Assembly: GCA_020436085.1 (NCBI GenBank) | Contig: JAGQYM010000020.1 | Span: forward strand, 1-64,000 | Direction: 5' to 3' | DNA from: Cyclobacteriaceae bacterium | GTDB lineage: Bacteria; Bacteroidota; Bacteroidia; Cytophagales; Cyclobacteriaceae | Length of the DNA: 64,000 bases | Notes under the pieces: model-generated | Databases searched by the model: none | The model's input: the letters and a program-made list of their open reading frames with translations, nothing else | What the model was told of the DNA's origin: nothing | Made by a program: the position numbers and the translations under genes | In this document: piece after piece, positions 25,289-33,665 of the stretch | How the letters are laid out: the number at the start of each line of letters is the position of its first letter | Numbering within the stretch: position 1 is the first letter of the stretch

Positions 25289-27652
25289 ATGGTTTATCCA
25301 TCTGATTTTGAAAGCAAACTTGGATTTGACCTGATCCGTGAAAAGATTACGGGCTATTGCCTCAATGAACCTGGTAGGAAAAAGGTCGAGAAAATCAGAT
25401 ATCAAACCGATTATCAACTGATAAAAAAACTCCTGGGTCAGAATCGTGAGTTCAAAAGTATAAGAGAAAGAGGTGAGTCGTTTCCGCTCCAAAATTATTA
25501 CGACCCGACAGAAAACCTGAAGATTGTTACGCTTGAGGGAAGCTTTATTGAGGGAACGTCTTTTATTGAAATAGCTGACTCCCTTGATACGGTAAATGCC
25601 AGTGTTGATTTTATCACGAAAGGAGCAGATCAAAATCCCTTGCTTTTCCAATTGGCTGATCAAGTCGTTGTTCCCAAAGAGCTGAACAAATCGATTTATA
25701 GTAAGATCGATGACAAAGGGATTATTAAGGATAACGCCAGTCCGGAGTTGCAAAAAGTGCGGAGGCGACTAAGAGAAGAGGAGCACAAGGCTCGGAGACT
25801 GATTGACCAGCTATTTAAAGAAGCTGTTGCCAATAAGATGGTGCCCGAGGGTAGCTCGCCAGTGATTCGTGATGGGCGCGTTGTGATACCTGTGCTTGCC
25901 GAATACAAACGAAGGGTTAAGGGAGTAATAATGGATGAGTCTGCCACCGGGCAGACCGTTTTTATGGAACCCACTGAAGTACTTGAGGCCAACAACGAGA
26001 TCAGAAATTTGGAGCTTGAAGAACGCAGAGAGTGCGTAAAAATCCTTCGCGATCTCACTGACATTCTGCGTCAGCATCTTCCTGAGGTACAGAAAGCTTT
26101 TGATTTTGTGGCCTGGCTGGACCTCATCCAGGCGAAGACAAAACTTGCAATAGAAATAGAGGCAGACCTGCCGCAGGTTTCTGATCGACCTCGACTGAAT
26201 TGGATCAATGCGAGGCACCCGATATTATTCATCAACCATAAGGGAAAGGATCCCGTGGTGCCACTGAATATTGATCTTTCAGCGGAAGAGAGATTTCTTC
26301 TTGTTTCTGGTCCTAATGCAGGTGGAAAGTCGGTTTGCCTCAAATCTGTGGGACTCATTCAATATATGTTGCAGTGCGGACTTCTGGTTCCAATGGATGA
26401 GCGTTCTGAGGTTGGTATTTTCAGTCATCTTTTTCTTGACATTGGAGATCAGCAATCAATCGAGAACGATCTGAGTACTTACAGCTCACATTTGCGGAAC
26501 ATGCGCTATTTCGTTGAGAAATCTGACGCCAACACGCTGGTACTGATGGATGAACTGGGAGCCGGCACCGATCCCAACTTTGGCGGAGGTATTGCAGAGG
26601 CGATACTGAAAACATTGGTTGTGAAGAAGGTCTGGGGAGTGGCTACTACACACTATTACAATCTTAAGCTCTTTGCTGACCAGCAACAGGGAATAAGAAA
26701 TGCCGCCATGTTATTTGATAGTAGAAAACTAGAGCCGCTGTACGCACTGGAAATCGGCAAACCAGGAAGTTCGTTTGCACTGGAGATCGCACGGAAAACA
26801 GGATTATCAAATGAAATTTTAGAAGATGCCAGATCGATTGTCGGAAGTGACCTTGCCGGACTCGAAAGCCTGCTAAAAAAAGTGAATGACGAACGGCAAG
26901 AACTTAATAAGAAAGAGCGTGAGTTGCGACAAAAGGAAATTAAATACAATGAGCTTTTAAATAAATACAATCAACTAACCGCAGAACTGGAGTCAAAACA
27001 AAAGCAGATCATTAATAAAGCCAAAGAAGAGGCTGCGACTCTGTTGAAACAGACGAACAGGGAGATCGAGAAAACGATTCGTCACATCAAGGAGAACAAG
27101 GCCGAGAAGAAGGAGACACGAAAGGTGAGGGAGACGCTGCAGGGATTGGAAAAAACATTGAAACCTCTTACTCAGCAGAAGCCATCTGTCAATGAACCTG
27201 TCAAGGAAGGTGACTATGCCCGAATAGAGGGGCAGGAGGTGATCGGAAAGATAGTCTCGATAAAAGGCAAGTCAGCGGTGGTGCAGTTTGGAGACATGAG
27301 GTCTTCTGTAAAGTTGGACAAGCTGGTGAAAAGTACCGCAGGCGAAGCAAAGGCATCCCGTTCAAGTTTACGCTCAATGGGTATTGATGTATTATCAAAA
27401 CAGTCCAACTTTAATTCAACGCTGGACGTGAGAGGCAGGCGAGCAGAGGAAATGATTCCGGTGTTGGATCAGTTTTTGGATGATGCGGTGCTGCTCGGCC
27501 ATCATGAGCTGCGCATCCTTCATGGAAAAGGTGAGGGTGTACTTCGTCAGATCATTCGAGATCGACTAAAGCAAAACAGATCGGTAGAGACTTTCAATGA
27601 TGAACACGTGGAAAGAGGAGGAGCTGGAATTACGGTGATTGTTCTCAAATAG
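25289..27652 (+). CDS. mutS2: Endonuclease MutS2
   Basis: A 787-residue DNA-repair and ribosome-rescue type ATPase. The MutS ATPase domain carries Walker A GPNAGGKSVCLKS, the Walker B region LVLMDELGAGTDPNFGGG and VATTHYYNLK. A long charged coiled coil follows (about 520-620), then a KOW-like segment and a C-terminal Smr nuclease domain with LDVRGRRAEEM and LRILHGKGEGVLRQ. The mismatch-recognition domain I of MutS1 is absent, as expected. Confidence 0.96.
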   Translation: MVYPSDFESKLGFDLIREKITGYCLNEPGRKKVEKIRYQTDYQLIKKLLGQNREFKSIRERGESFPLQNYYDPTENLKIVTLEGSFIEGTSFIEIADSLDTVNASVDFITKGADQNPLLFQLADQVVVPKELNKSIYSKIDDKGIIKDNASPELQKVRRRLREEEHKARRLIDQLFKEAVANKMVPEGSSPVIRDGRVVIPVLAEYKRRVKGVIMDESATGQTVFMEPTEVLEANNEIRNLELEERRECVKILRDLTDILRQHLPEVQKAFDFVAWLDLIQAKTKLAIEIEADLPQVSDRPRLNWINARHPILFINHKGKDPVVPLNIDLSAEERFLLVSGPNAGGKSVCLKSVGLIQYMLQCGLLVPMDERSEVGIFSHLFLDIGDQQSIENDLSTYSSHLRNMRYFVEKSDANTLVLMDELGAGTDPNFGGGIAEAILKTLVVKKVWGVATTHYYNLKLFADQQQGIRNAAMLFDSRKLEPLYALEIGKPGSSFALEIARKTGLSNEILEDARSIVGSDLAGLESLLKKVNDERQELNKKERELRQKEIKYNELLNKYNQLTAELESKQKQIINKAKEEAATLLKQTNREIEKTIRHIKENKAEKKETRKVRETLQGLEKTLKPLTQQKPSVNEPVKEGDYARIEGQEVIGKIVSIKGKSAVVQFGDMRSSVKLDKLVKSTAGEAKASRSSLRSMGIDVLSKQSNFNSTLDVRGRRAEEMIPVLDQFLDDAVLLGHHELRILHGKGEGVLRQIIRDRLKQNRSVETFNDEHVERGGAGITVIVLK

Positions 27653-27669
27653 AAACGACTCGAAAAAGA

Positions 27670-27697
27670 AAAAGCCCACCTGATCAGGTGGGCTTTT
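27670..27697. terminator. Bidirectional terminator, perfect palindrome
   Basis: AAAAGCCCACCTGA joins its exact reverse complement to make a 28-bp perfect palindrome. It has A-runs on the left and T-runs on the right, so it can end both mutS2 and the convergent lipoprotein gene. Confidence 0.88.
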
Positions 27698-27715
27698 GTT
27701 CTTATCTCGATTTGG

Positions 27716-28180
27716 TTACGGCACCAGATCAAATACCCACTGTCCGTTGACATTCGATGTTCTGCCGGGATATCCTGTTCCAGAAAAATTGAAAGTGATC
27801 TGAAGTTGTGTGTCGCTCACTGAATAAGTGATTGCAAGTTCATCTCCAGTCCCGGGATCTCTGATAATCTGAGTTTCAGGAGTTCCGCCAAAAGACCAAT
27901 TACCACTAGAAGGCCAAGGGCTGGTAGAAGGACGTCCACCTGCAGTATATCCAAAGGAAGTGTTTCCGGCTGTTCCAGAGATTGTTAAGGTGAAATTGTC
28001 GTAACCATCCTGATCGGTTCCATCTAAAGTCACAGAACTAAACCTCCAAGTCTTAGACAACTTACCTAGCTGAGTGTCTTCAACGGATTCTCCCGGACCG
28101 CTGTCCTTTTTACACCCTTGTATCAGGAGGAACCCACCAAGGATCATGGCAACCAGTGTTATTTTTGTAATCTGCTTCAT
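27716..28180 (-). CDS. Small lipoprotein of unknown function
   Basis: A 154-residue predicted lipoprotein: signal MKQITKITLVAMILGGF followed by LLIQGCKK with lipobox Cys about 23. The mature part is beta-rich with WRFSSVTLDGTDQDGYDNFT and a C-terminal NVNGQWVFDLVP, similar in style to lipocalin-like Bacteroidota lipoproteins. An ATG three codons upstream (28189) is also possible. It appears monocistronic. Confidence 0.75.
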   Translation of the reverse strand: MKQITKITLVAMILGGFLLIQGCKKDSGPGESVEDTQLGKLSKTWRFSSVTLDGTDQDGYDNFTLTISGTAGNTSFGYTAGGRPSTSPWPSSGNWSFGGTPETQIIRDPGTGDELAITYSVSDTQLQITFNFSGTGYPGRTSNVNGQWVFDLVP

Positions 28181-28291
28181 TAATGGCATGGTTAAAATCG
28201 TATTAAACTTAGCAAAAGAGCCAATTTATAAAAAGGGCTGACGACAAATGAACTGAAAATAGGCCCAATAATCACTTTTAATGGGTTAACA

Positions 28292-28329
28292 TTCTGAAAT
28301 GTAACCTACTTTCTGAAATGTAACCTACT
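28292..28329. repeat. Exact 19-bp tandem duplication
   Basis: TTCTGAAATGTAACCTACT occurs twice back to back, at 28292-28310 and 28311-28329. The second copy contains the TAG stop of the ABC ATPase gene (28325-28327 on the minus strand). Confidence 0.95.
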
Positions 28330-28945
28330 TATAATCAAGTAAATCAAGCTTTTTTGCCTCATCTGGGTACTCGTAGTCAACATTTGAAGCAATTAATACC
28401 AGCCTTTCCCTAGCCACTGCTCTAAGATTAACCTGATACCATTCAATCGCCTTTTTGTCAAGATTGGAGGTGGGTTCATCAAGGAATAAAGCCGCTGTTT
28501 TTGAAAAGAAAGCAAGTCCAAGCTTTAATCGCTGTTTCATCCCCGAAGAGAAGTTCGAGACTTGCTTTTTTCGGGCGTGATCCAGTGCCATGCGAGTTAT
28601 GATTTCATCCGCAGATTCATTATTCAATGTAGTCTTGAATTTGAAGTGGAAGTTTACCATTTCCTCGAGTGTGAATTCTTCAATCAACTCCATGTAGGGC
28701 GTTGCGATTGATAGATGTTGGTGACATTCGTCAATTGGAATAGCACCGTTTGAAGTACTTGTGTAACTAAGTTGCCCTTGACTTTGAGGAACTTGTCCCC
28801 AGAGCACTTGCATCAGGGTAGATTTGCCGGATCCGTTAGGGCCGGTTATTGCGTAGCAAGTACCCTGCTCAAAGGTGTAGTTGAGTTTTTTGAAAATCCA
28901 CTCACGGTTAAACCGCTTACCTAGATTTTCGGTTACGATGTTCAT
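28325..28945 (-). CDS. ABC transporter ATP-binding protein, orphan
   Basis: A 206-residue ABC ATPase. Walker A is GPNGSGKST, the signature is a relaxed NFSSGMKQRLKLGLAFF, and Walker B ends in ALFLDEPTSNLD. The switch His expected after the D-loop region is not obvious; the segment reads LVLIASNVDYEYPD, with Asn where His is usual. No permease gene adjoins it. The ATG overlaps the lpxA stop by 4 bp, so it is the last gene of the lipid A run; a link to LPS export is only a guess. Confidence 0.85.
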   Translation of the reverse strand: MNIVTENLGKRFNREWIFKKLNYTFEQGTCYAITGPNGSGKSTLMQVLWGQVPQSQGQLSYTSTSNGAIPIDECHQHLSIATPYMELIEEFTLEEMVNFHFKFKTTLNNESADEIITRMALDHARKKQVSNFSSGMKQRLKLGLAFFSKTAALFLDEPTSNLDKKAIEWYQVNLRAVARERLVLIASNVDYEYPDEAKKLDLLDYK

Positions 28946-29742
28946 TCAAAGCTGGCCGAGCTGGTTGAGAAGCCCTTCATCACGCCTCTTTCTGAACTTC
29001 TAATAAAGTCAACGATGTAATCTCTCTCAGGGCTCGGTGAGATTTCTTGGTCTACCAGGTCGAGTGCCTTCGAGTTGTTCAATCCTTTGAGGAATATAAT
29101 CCTATACGTATCCTGAATCTCTGAAATCTTTTCAGAACTGAAGCCTCTTCTTCTAAGGCCGATCGTGTTAACACCGCAATAAGTGAGTGGCTCGCGTGCC
29201 GCTTTGGTAAACGGAGGGACATCCTTGCGAACAAGCGATCCGCCAGAAACCATGACATGTGCACCCACTTTTACAAACTGGTGAACTGCACTGCTGCCTC
29301 CAATGATGGCCCAATCTTCTATCACTACGTGCCCTGCCACTTGGACAGTGTTGGCAAAAATGCAATTGTTGCCGATGATGCAGTCATGGGCAATGTGTAC
29401 GTATGCCATCAAAAGGCAGTTGCTTCCGATTTGTGTCTTATGCTTGTCAGCTGTGCCGCGGCTGATGGTCACGTATTCACGGATCACAGTGTTGTCTCCA
29501 ATGAACGTTTCAGTCTTCTCACCCGCGAACTTCAAGTCTTGAGGAATAGAGGAGATGGATGCACCTGGATAGACCTTCACATTTTTTCCGAGCCTCGCGC
29601 CTTCCCATATTACTGCGTTCGGCCCGATCCAGCAGTCATCACCGATGACTACATCACTCTTGATTGTTGCAAAAGGTTCGATGGTAACGTTGTTACCGAT
29701 TTTTGCATCGGGATGTACGTTTGCTAATGGATGGTGGCTCAT
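28942..29742 (-). CDS. lpxA: UDP-N-acetylglucosamine O-acyltransferase
   Basis: First step of lipid A synthesis: transfers an R-3-hydroxyacyl chain from ACP to UDP-GlcNAc. The 266-residue protein is a left-handed beta-helix of hexapeptide repeats (about 10-190) plus a helical C-terminal domain. The catalytic His lies in AYVHIAHDCIIG, and IREYVTISRGT marks the substrate region. Start overlaps the lpxC/fabZ stop by 4 bp. Confidence 0.96.
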   Translation of the reverse strand: MSHHPLANVHPDAKIGNNVTIEPFATIKSDVVIGDDCWIGPNAVIWEGARLGKNVKVYPGASISSIPQDLKFAGEKTETFIGDNTVIREYVTISRGTADKHKTQIGSNCLLMAYVHIAHDCIIGNNCIFANTVQVAGHVVIEDWAIIGGSSAVHQFVKVGAHVMVSGGSLVRKDVPPFTKAAREPLTYCGVNTIGLRRRGFSSEKISEIQDTYRIIFLKGLNNSKALDLVDQEISPSPERDYIVDFIRSSERGVMKGFSTSSASFE

Positions 29743-31136
29743 GAGTCTTTTCTAACGATGCTGGCAGTCATTGTACCTTCGCACACTAGCGTGCTGCCAA
29801 CGTAGGCTCGTCCGTACATTTTGGCGATTCCTCTCTTGATAGGAACCAATAGGTTACACTGGATGACTAACGTGTCTCCTGGCAAAACCATCTTACGGAA
29901 ACGGAAAGATTCTATGCCAAGAAAGTAAGTCCAATAATTTTCAGGATCTGGTACTGTGTTAAGAACCAGGATTCCTCCGATCTGTGCCATGGCCTCCACT
30001 TGCAACACGCCAGGCATCACAGGATTACCTGGGAAGTGGCCTTGGAAAAATGGCTCATTCATGGTAACGTTCTTCACACCTGCTACACTCTTATTGTCGA
30101 GGTGAATGATTTTGTCAATCAGGAGAAACGGATAACGATGCCTCAGGATAGTTGATATCTGATTGATATCCATCACCGGAGGCAAACTTGGGTTGTATCT
30201 TGGAATTCCCTTTTTGTCTGCCTCAGCCATTGCTTTCTTAAGCTTTTTGGCAAAAGCGACATTGGCAGCATGGCCAGGTCTTGCAGCCAAAATCTGGGCC
30301 TTCAACGGTCGCCCTGCCAAAGCCAGGTCACCGATAATATCCAGCAGTTTATGACGTGCAGGTTCATTGTTGTATCTCAACTCAACGTTGTTGAGTATTC
30401 CTTCTTTCTTAACCTCAACCTTTGGCTTGTTCAGCATCTGCGCGATGTTGTCCAACTCATGCTCCTGAACGACCCTGTCAACAATTACGATTGCGTTGTT
30501 TAGGTCTCCGCCTCTGATCAGGTTGTTTTTATACAGCATCTCAAGCTCATGCAAAAAGCAGAACGTTCGGCACGAAGCGATCTCTTTTTCAAACTGCCTG
30601 ATATTGGTGATAGATGCATGCTGACTTCCCAGTACAGGTGAGTTGTAGTCAATCATCACCGTCACGCGATAATCGTCTAGCGGAAGGGCAGCAATTTCTA
30701 CGTTGCGATCTACTTCACGATAAAAGATACTATCCTGAACTTCGAAGAAGTCTCGAAGGGCATTTTGCTCTTCAGTACCCGCTTCCTTTAGCACATTGAC
30801 GAACTGGATAGAGCTGCCATCCATAATCGGGGCCTCTGGACCGTCCACCTGAATGAGAACGTTGTCTATTTCAAGACCCGTGAGGGCGGCAAGGGTATGC
30901 TCAATAGTGCTTATCCTGGCACCACTTTGCTCGATGGTTGTTCCCCTTGATACATCAACCACATTGTCGCAGTCAGCATCAATTATCGGGGATCCCGGCA
31001 GGTCGATCCTCTGGAACTTAATCCCATGATTTGCCTTTGCAGGCAAAAACGTCATATTAGTGATAATACCCGTATGCAGGCCCACCCCAGAGAGCGTCAC
31101 CGATTTCTTGATGGTCTGCTGCTTGTGATTTAACAT
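29739..31136 (-). CDS. lpxC/fabZ: Bifunctional LpxC deacetylase / FabZ dehydratase
   Basis: A 465-residue fusion. Residues 1-305 are LpxC, the zinc UDP-3-O-acyl-GlcNAc deacetylase, with TIEHTLAALTGLEIDN and ARHKLLDIIGDLAL carrying metal ligands. Residues about 315-465 are FabZ, the 3-hydroxyacyl-ACP dehydratase, with LRHRYPFLLIDKI and GHFPGNPVMPGVLQVEAMAQ. The fusion is normal for Bacteroidota and couples lipid A commitment to fatty acid supply. Confidence 0.97.
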   Translation of the reverse strand: MLNHKQQTIKKSVTLSGVGLHTGIITNMTFLPAKANHGIKFQRIDLPGSPIIDADCDNVVDVSRGTTIEQSGARISTIEHTLAALTGLEIDNVLIQVDGPEAPIMDGSSIQFVNVLKEAGTEEQNALRDFFEVQDSIFYREVDRNVEIAALPLDDYRVTVMIDYNSPVLGSQHASITNIRQFEKEIASCRTFCFLHELEMLYKNNLIRGGDLNNAIVIVDRVVQEHELDNIAQMLNKPKVEVKKEGILNNVELRYNNEPARHKLLDIIGDLALAGRPLKAQILAARPGHAANVAFAKKLKKAMAEADKKGIPRYNPSLPPVMDINQISTILRHRYPFLLIDKIIHLDNKSVAGVKNVTMNEPFFQGHFPGNPVMPGVLQVEAMAQIGGILVLNTVPDPENYWTYFLGIESFRFRKMVLPGDTLVIQCNLLVPIKRGIAKMYGRAYVGSTLVCEGTMTASIVRKDS

Positions 31137-31155
31137 CCTTGGCGAATAAAGGGCA

Positions 31156-31163
31156 CAAATTTA
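31156..31163 (-). promoter_or_regulatory. Candidate -7 element for lpxC/fabZ
   Basis: TAAATTTG on the minus strand matches TAnnTTTG exactly, about 20 bases before the ATG. The -33 element is unclear. Confidence 0.45.
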
Positions 31164-31269
31164 ACTTCAATTACCCTTATAAGCTAAGAAATTAGATATT
31201 CGGTTGCCGTCTGGAATGCTCCTGAAAGCGAAAATCTGATGTTTTTAGCGATCTGAGACAGTAGCAAGC

Positions 31270-32322
31270 CTATTTTGCCTCATGGTTGACCTTTGCCACC
31301 CGATCTTCAAGCTGTTTTAACCTTGCAGAAAGGTCCGGTAGTTGCTTGAAAACAGCATAAGATTTGAAGTATTCCTTCACATCAAGCACTGGATAGCCCA
31401 ATAGGCGCTGGCCCTCTTCCTTTACCGACTTGGATATGCCCGCTTGAGCCCCAACGCTGGTTTTGTTGGCAATCACCAAATGTCCCGCTATTCCCACCTG
31501 GCCAGCCAAAACGCAATTTTCTCCTACTTTAGTGGATCCTGAAATGCCCGTTTGTGCCGCGATGACTGTGTTCTTACCGATCTCCACGTTATGAGCGATC
31601 TGAATAAGGTTGTCAAGTTTGACTCCCGAATGAATTACAGTTGAGTCGCCAGTCAGGGTTGCGCAGTCAATGACAGTATTTGCTCCTATGGTCACGTTGT
31701 CCTCAAGGATCACATTGCCTAGTTGAGGGATTGTCTTATACGTGCCATCATCTTGAGGTGCGAAGCCAAAGCCATCGCTTCCCAGTACCGCACCGGAATG
31801 AATGACACAGTTGTTACCAACTCTCGTTCCGCCATACAGCTTGACATTTGGGTGCAGAATCGTGTTGCTCCCGATTACCACGTTGTCGCCCACGAAAGTA
31901 TGTGGATAAATTTTCACATTGTCGCCAATGGTAACGTTGTTGCCGATATATGAAAATGCTCCTCGATAAATAGCTTTGCCCAAAGTGCAATCTGATCCAA
32001 TAAAGCACGGCTCTTCTACACCGGCTTTCTGAAAGCTGATGAGCTTGTGATATTCTTCAAGAAGTACAGTGAAACTGGAGTAAGGATCGTCAACAAGGAT
32101 GAGACTGGATACTATTTCTTTCTTTGGTGCGAAGCCTCGCTTTACGATTACAGCACTTGCTTTGGTCTCGTAAATGAAGTGCTCATACTTAGGATTGGAA
32201 AGAAAGGCTATTTGTCCCGGCTTGGCATCCTGAATCTTCGCAAGCATGTTGATTTTGGAGCCATCATCCCCCTTCACATCTCCGCCAAGCATGACTGCTA
32301 TTTGCCGTATCGTAAACTCCAT
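31270..32322 (-). CDS. lpxD: UDP-3-O-(3-hydroxyacyl)glucosamine N-acyltransferase
   Basis: Third step of lipid A synthesis: N-acylates UDP-3-O-acyl-glucosamine. The 350-residue protein has an N-terminal uridine-binding domain (to about 105, with GQIAFLSNPKYEHFIYET), a hexapeptide-repeat beta-helix, and a C-terminal helix ending in a short coiled coil (LPDLSARLKQLEDRV). The catalytic His region is IQIAHNVEIGKNT. A 133-bp gap separates it from lpxC/fabZ downstream. Confidence 0.95.
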   Translation of the reverse strand: MEFTIRQIAVMLGGDVKGDDGSKINMLAKIQDAKPGQIAFLSNPKYEHFIYETKASAVIVKRGFAPKKEIVSSLILVDDPYSSFTVLLEEYHKLISFQKAGVEEPCFIGSDCTLGKAIYRGAFSYIGNNVTIGDNVKIYPHTFVGDNVVIGSNTILHPNVKLYGGTRVGNNCVIHSGAVLGSDGFGFAPQDDGTYKTIPQLGNVILEDNVTIGANTVIDCATLTGDSTVIHSGVKLDNLIQIAHNVEIGKNTVIAAQTGISGSTKVGENCVLAGQVGIAGHLVIANKTSVGAQAGISKSVKEEGQRLLGYPVLDVKEYFKSYAVFKQLPDLSARLKQLEDRVAKVNHEAK

Positions 32323-32367
32323 TCTACCGGAAAGAATTGTAATTACTTAATGTGTGAAAAAACTGCG

Positions 32368-33615
32368 TCAGTTCCTACTCAAAGATACATTTTTAGGATA
32401 GCACAGATAGCTTTTTTTGACGATTTTACTAAGTGCCTTGATATTTGGAAGGTCGGAAGCCTGTGCGATGTCCATTAGTTCTCCCTTTCGTGTTAAGATA
32501 CTGATTCCCATGCCTTCGCTCACATACGCTTCGTTGGAAACCACACCATGAGAGAACAGGAATGAAGCATCTTTGCGCAATACTTTGAAGTGATCAGTGA
32601 TTTCCGACCTGACGACTTCTATCGCGTTCTTTTGAATTGGAGAAGAGGAAAGAGTGACTTTGAACAACTTTCGCTGCAACAACATTTGGCAAAGGATAGA
32701 AAGAATTTTGTCGGAGTGGTTTTGCCAGATCTTAATTGCTCCCCAAATGTCATTGTCATCCAGTTGCCCAAAGCTCTGCAATACTTTCTTTTGTTTGAAG
32801 TCGTCCAGTGTGTAGGTGTTTTCGATAAAGAGCAGAAGGGCGGATGAGCATATAAGTCGCTCTCCTGACTGAACTAGATATTGAGCTCGCTTGATCAGGT
32901 TGACAAGCATTCTCTCTGCGCTCACAGCAGTTTTGTGTAAATACACTTGCCAGTACATCAACCTTCTCGCGTTGAGAAAATTTTCAATACTATAAATCCC
33001 TTTTTCATCCACTACCAGTTGGTCATTAACCACGTTAAGCATTGCAATTATTCGATCAACTCCGATCGAGCCTTCATTTACCCCCGTAAAAAAACAATCG
33101 CGTTGGAGGTAATCCAGTCTGTCAATATCCAGTTGGCTGCTCACCAACTGGTGAAAGAATTTGCGCTTGTATGTATTCTGAAAAATCTGAAGAGCGATGT
33201 CCAACTGTTTGTTAAAAACTCCGTTCAACTCCTTCATAAACTGAAATGAGATGCTCTCGTGACTAACATGATGTAGCAGGGTTTCCTCAAGGGCATGTGA
33301 GAAGGGTCCGTGACCCATGTCGTGCAGGAGAATGGCAATTTGTGAAGCCTCGTACTCTTTGTCGCTGATTTCGATACCTTTCGATCGTAAGTTGTCCAAT
33401 GCATTGCCCATCAGGTGCATAGCACCCAGCGCATGATTAAATCTGGTATGTATCGCTCCAGGATAGATTAGCTCTGTTAGCCCAAGCTGTTTGATGTGCC
33501 GCAGACGTTGAAAGTAGGGGTGTTCGATAAGCTCGAATGTCAGTTCTCCAGGAATGGAGACAAACCCATAAATAGGGTCATTTATGATTTTCTTTTTGTT
33601 GACGCTTCGGCTCAA
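32368..33615 (-). CDS. HD domain phosphohydrolase
   Basis: A 415-residue HD-superfamily protein of the dGTPase-like kind common in Bacteroidota. Metal ligands are visible in RFNHALGAMHLM and LLHDMGHGPFSHALEE, with YLQRDCFFTGVNEGSIG further on. The substrate may be a deoxynucleoside triphosphate, but this is inferred from family likeness. The start is TTG at 33615, close to the family's usual beginning (KKKIINDPIYGF); no ATG is available. Divergent from porX with 50 bp between. Confidence 0.88.
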   Translation of the reverse strand: MSRSVNKKKIINDPIYGFVSIPGELTFELIEHPYFQRLRHIKQLGLTELIYPGAIHTRFNHALGAMHLMGNALDNLRSKGIEISDKEYEASQIAILLHDMGHGPFSHALEETLLHHVSHESISFQFMKELNGVFNKQLDIALQIFQNTYKRKFFHQLVSSQLDIDRLDYLQRDCFFTGVNEGSIGVDRIIAMLNVVNDQLVVDEKGIYSIENFLNARRLMYWQVYLHKTAVSAERMLVNLIKRAQYLVQSGERLICSSALLLFIENTYTLDDFKQKKVLQSFGQLDDNDIWGAIKIWQNHSDKILSILCQMLLQRKLFKVTLSSSPIQKNAIEVVRSEITDHFKVLRKDASFLFSHGVVSNEAYVSEGMGISILTRKGELMDIAQASDLPNIKALSKIVKKSYLCYPKNVSLSRN

Positions 33616-33665
33616 GTTTTAGGCGATAACTCGTAACTTGGAATCAATATTTAACAATTGATTTC

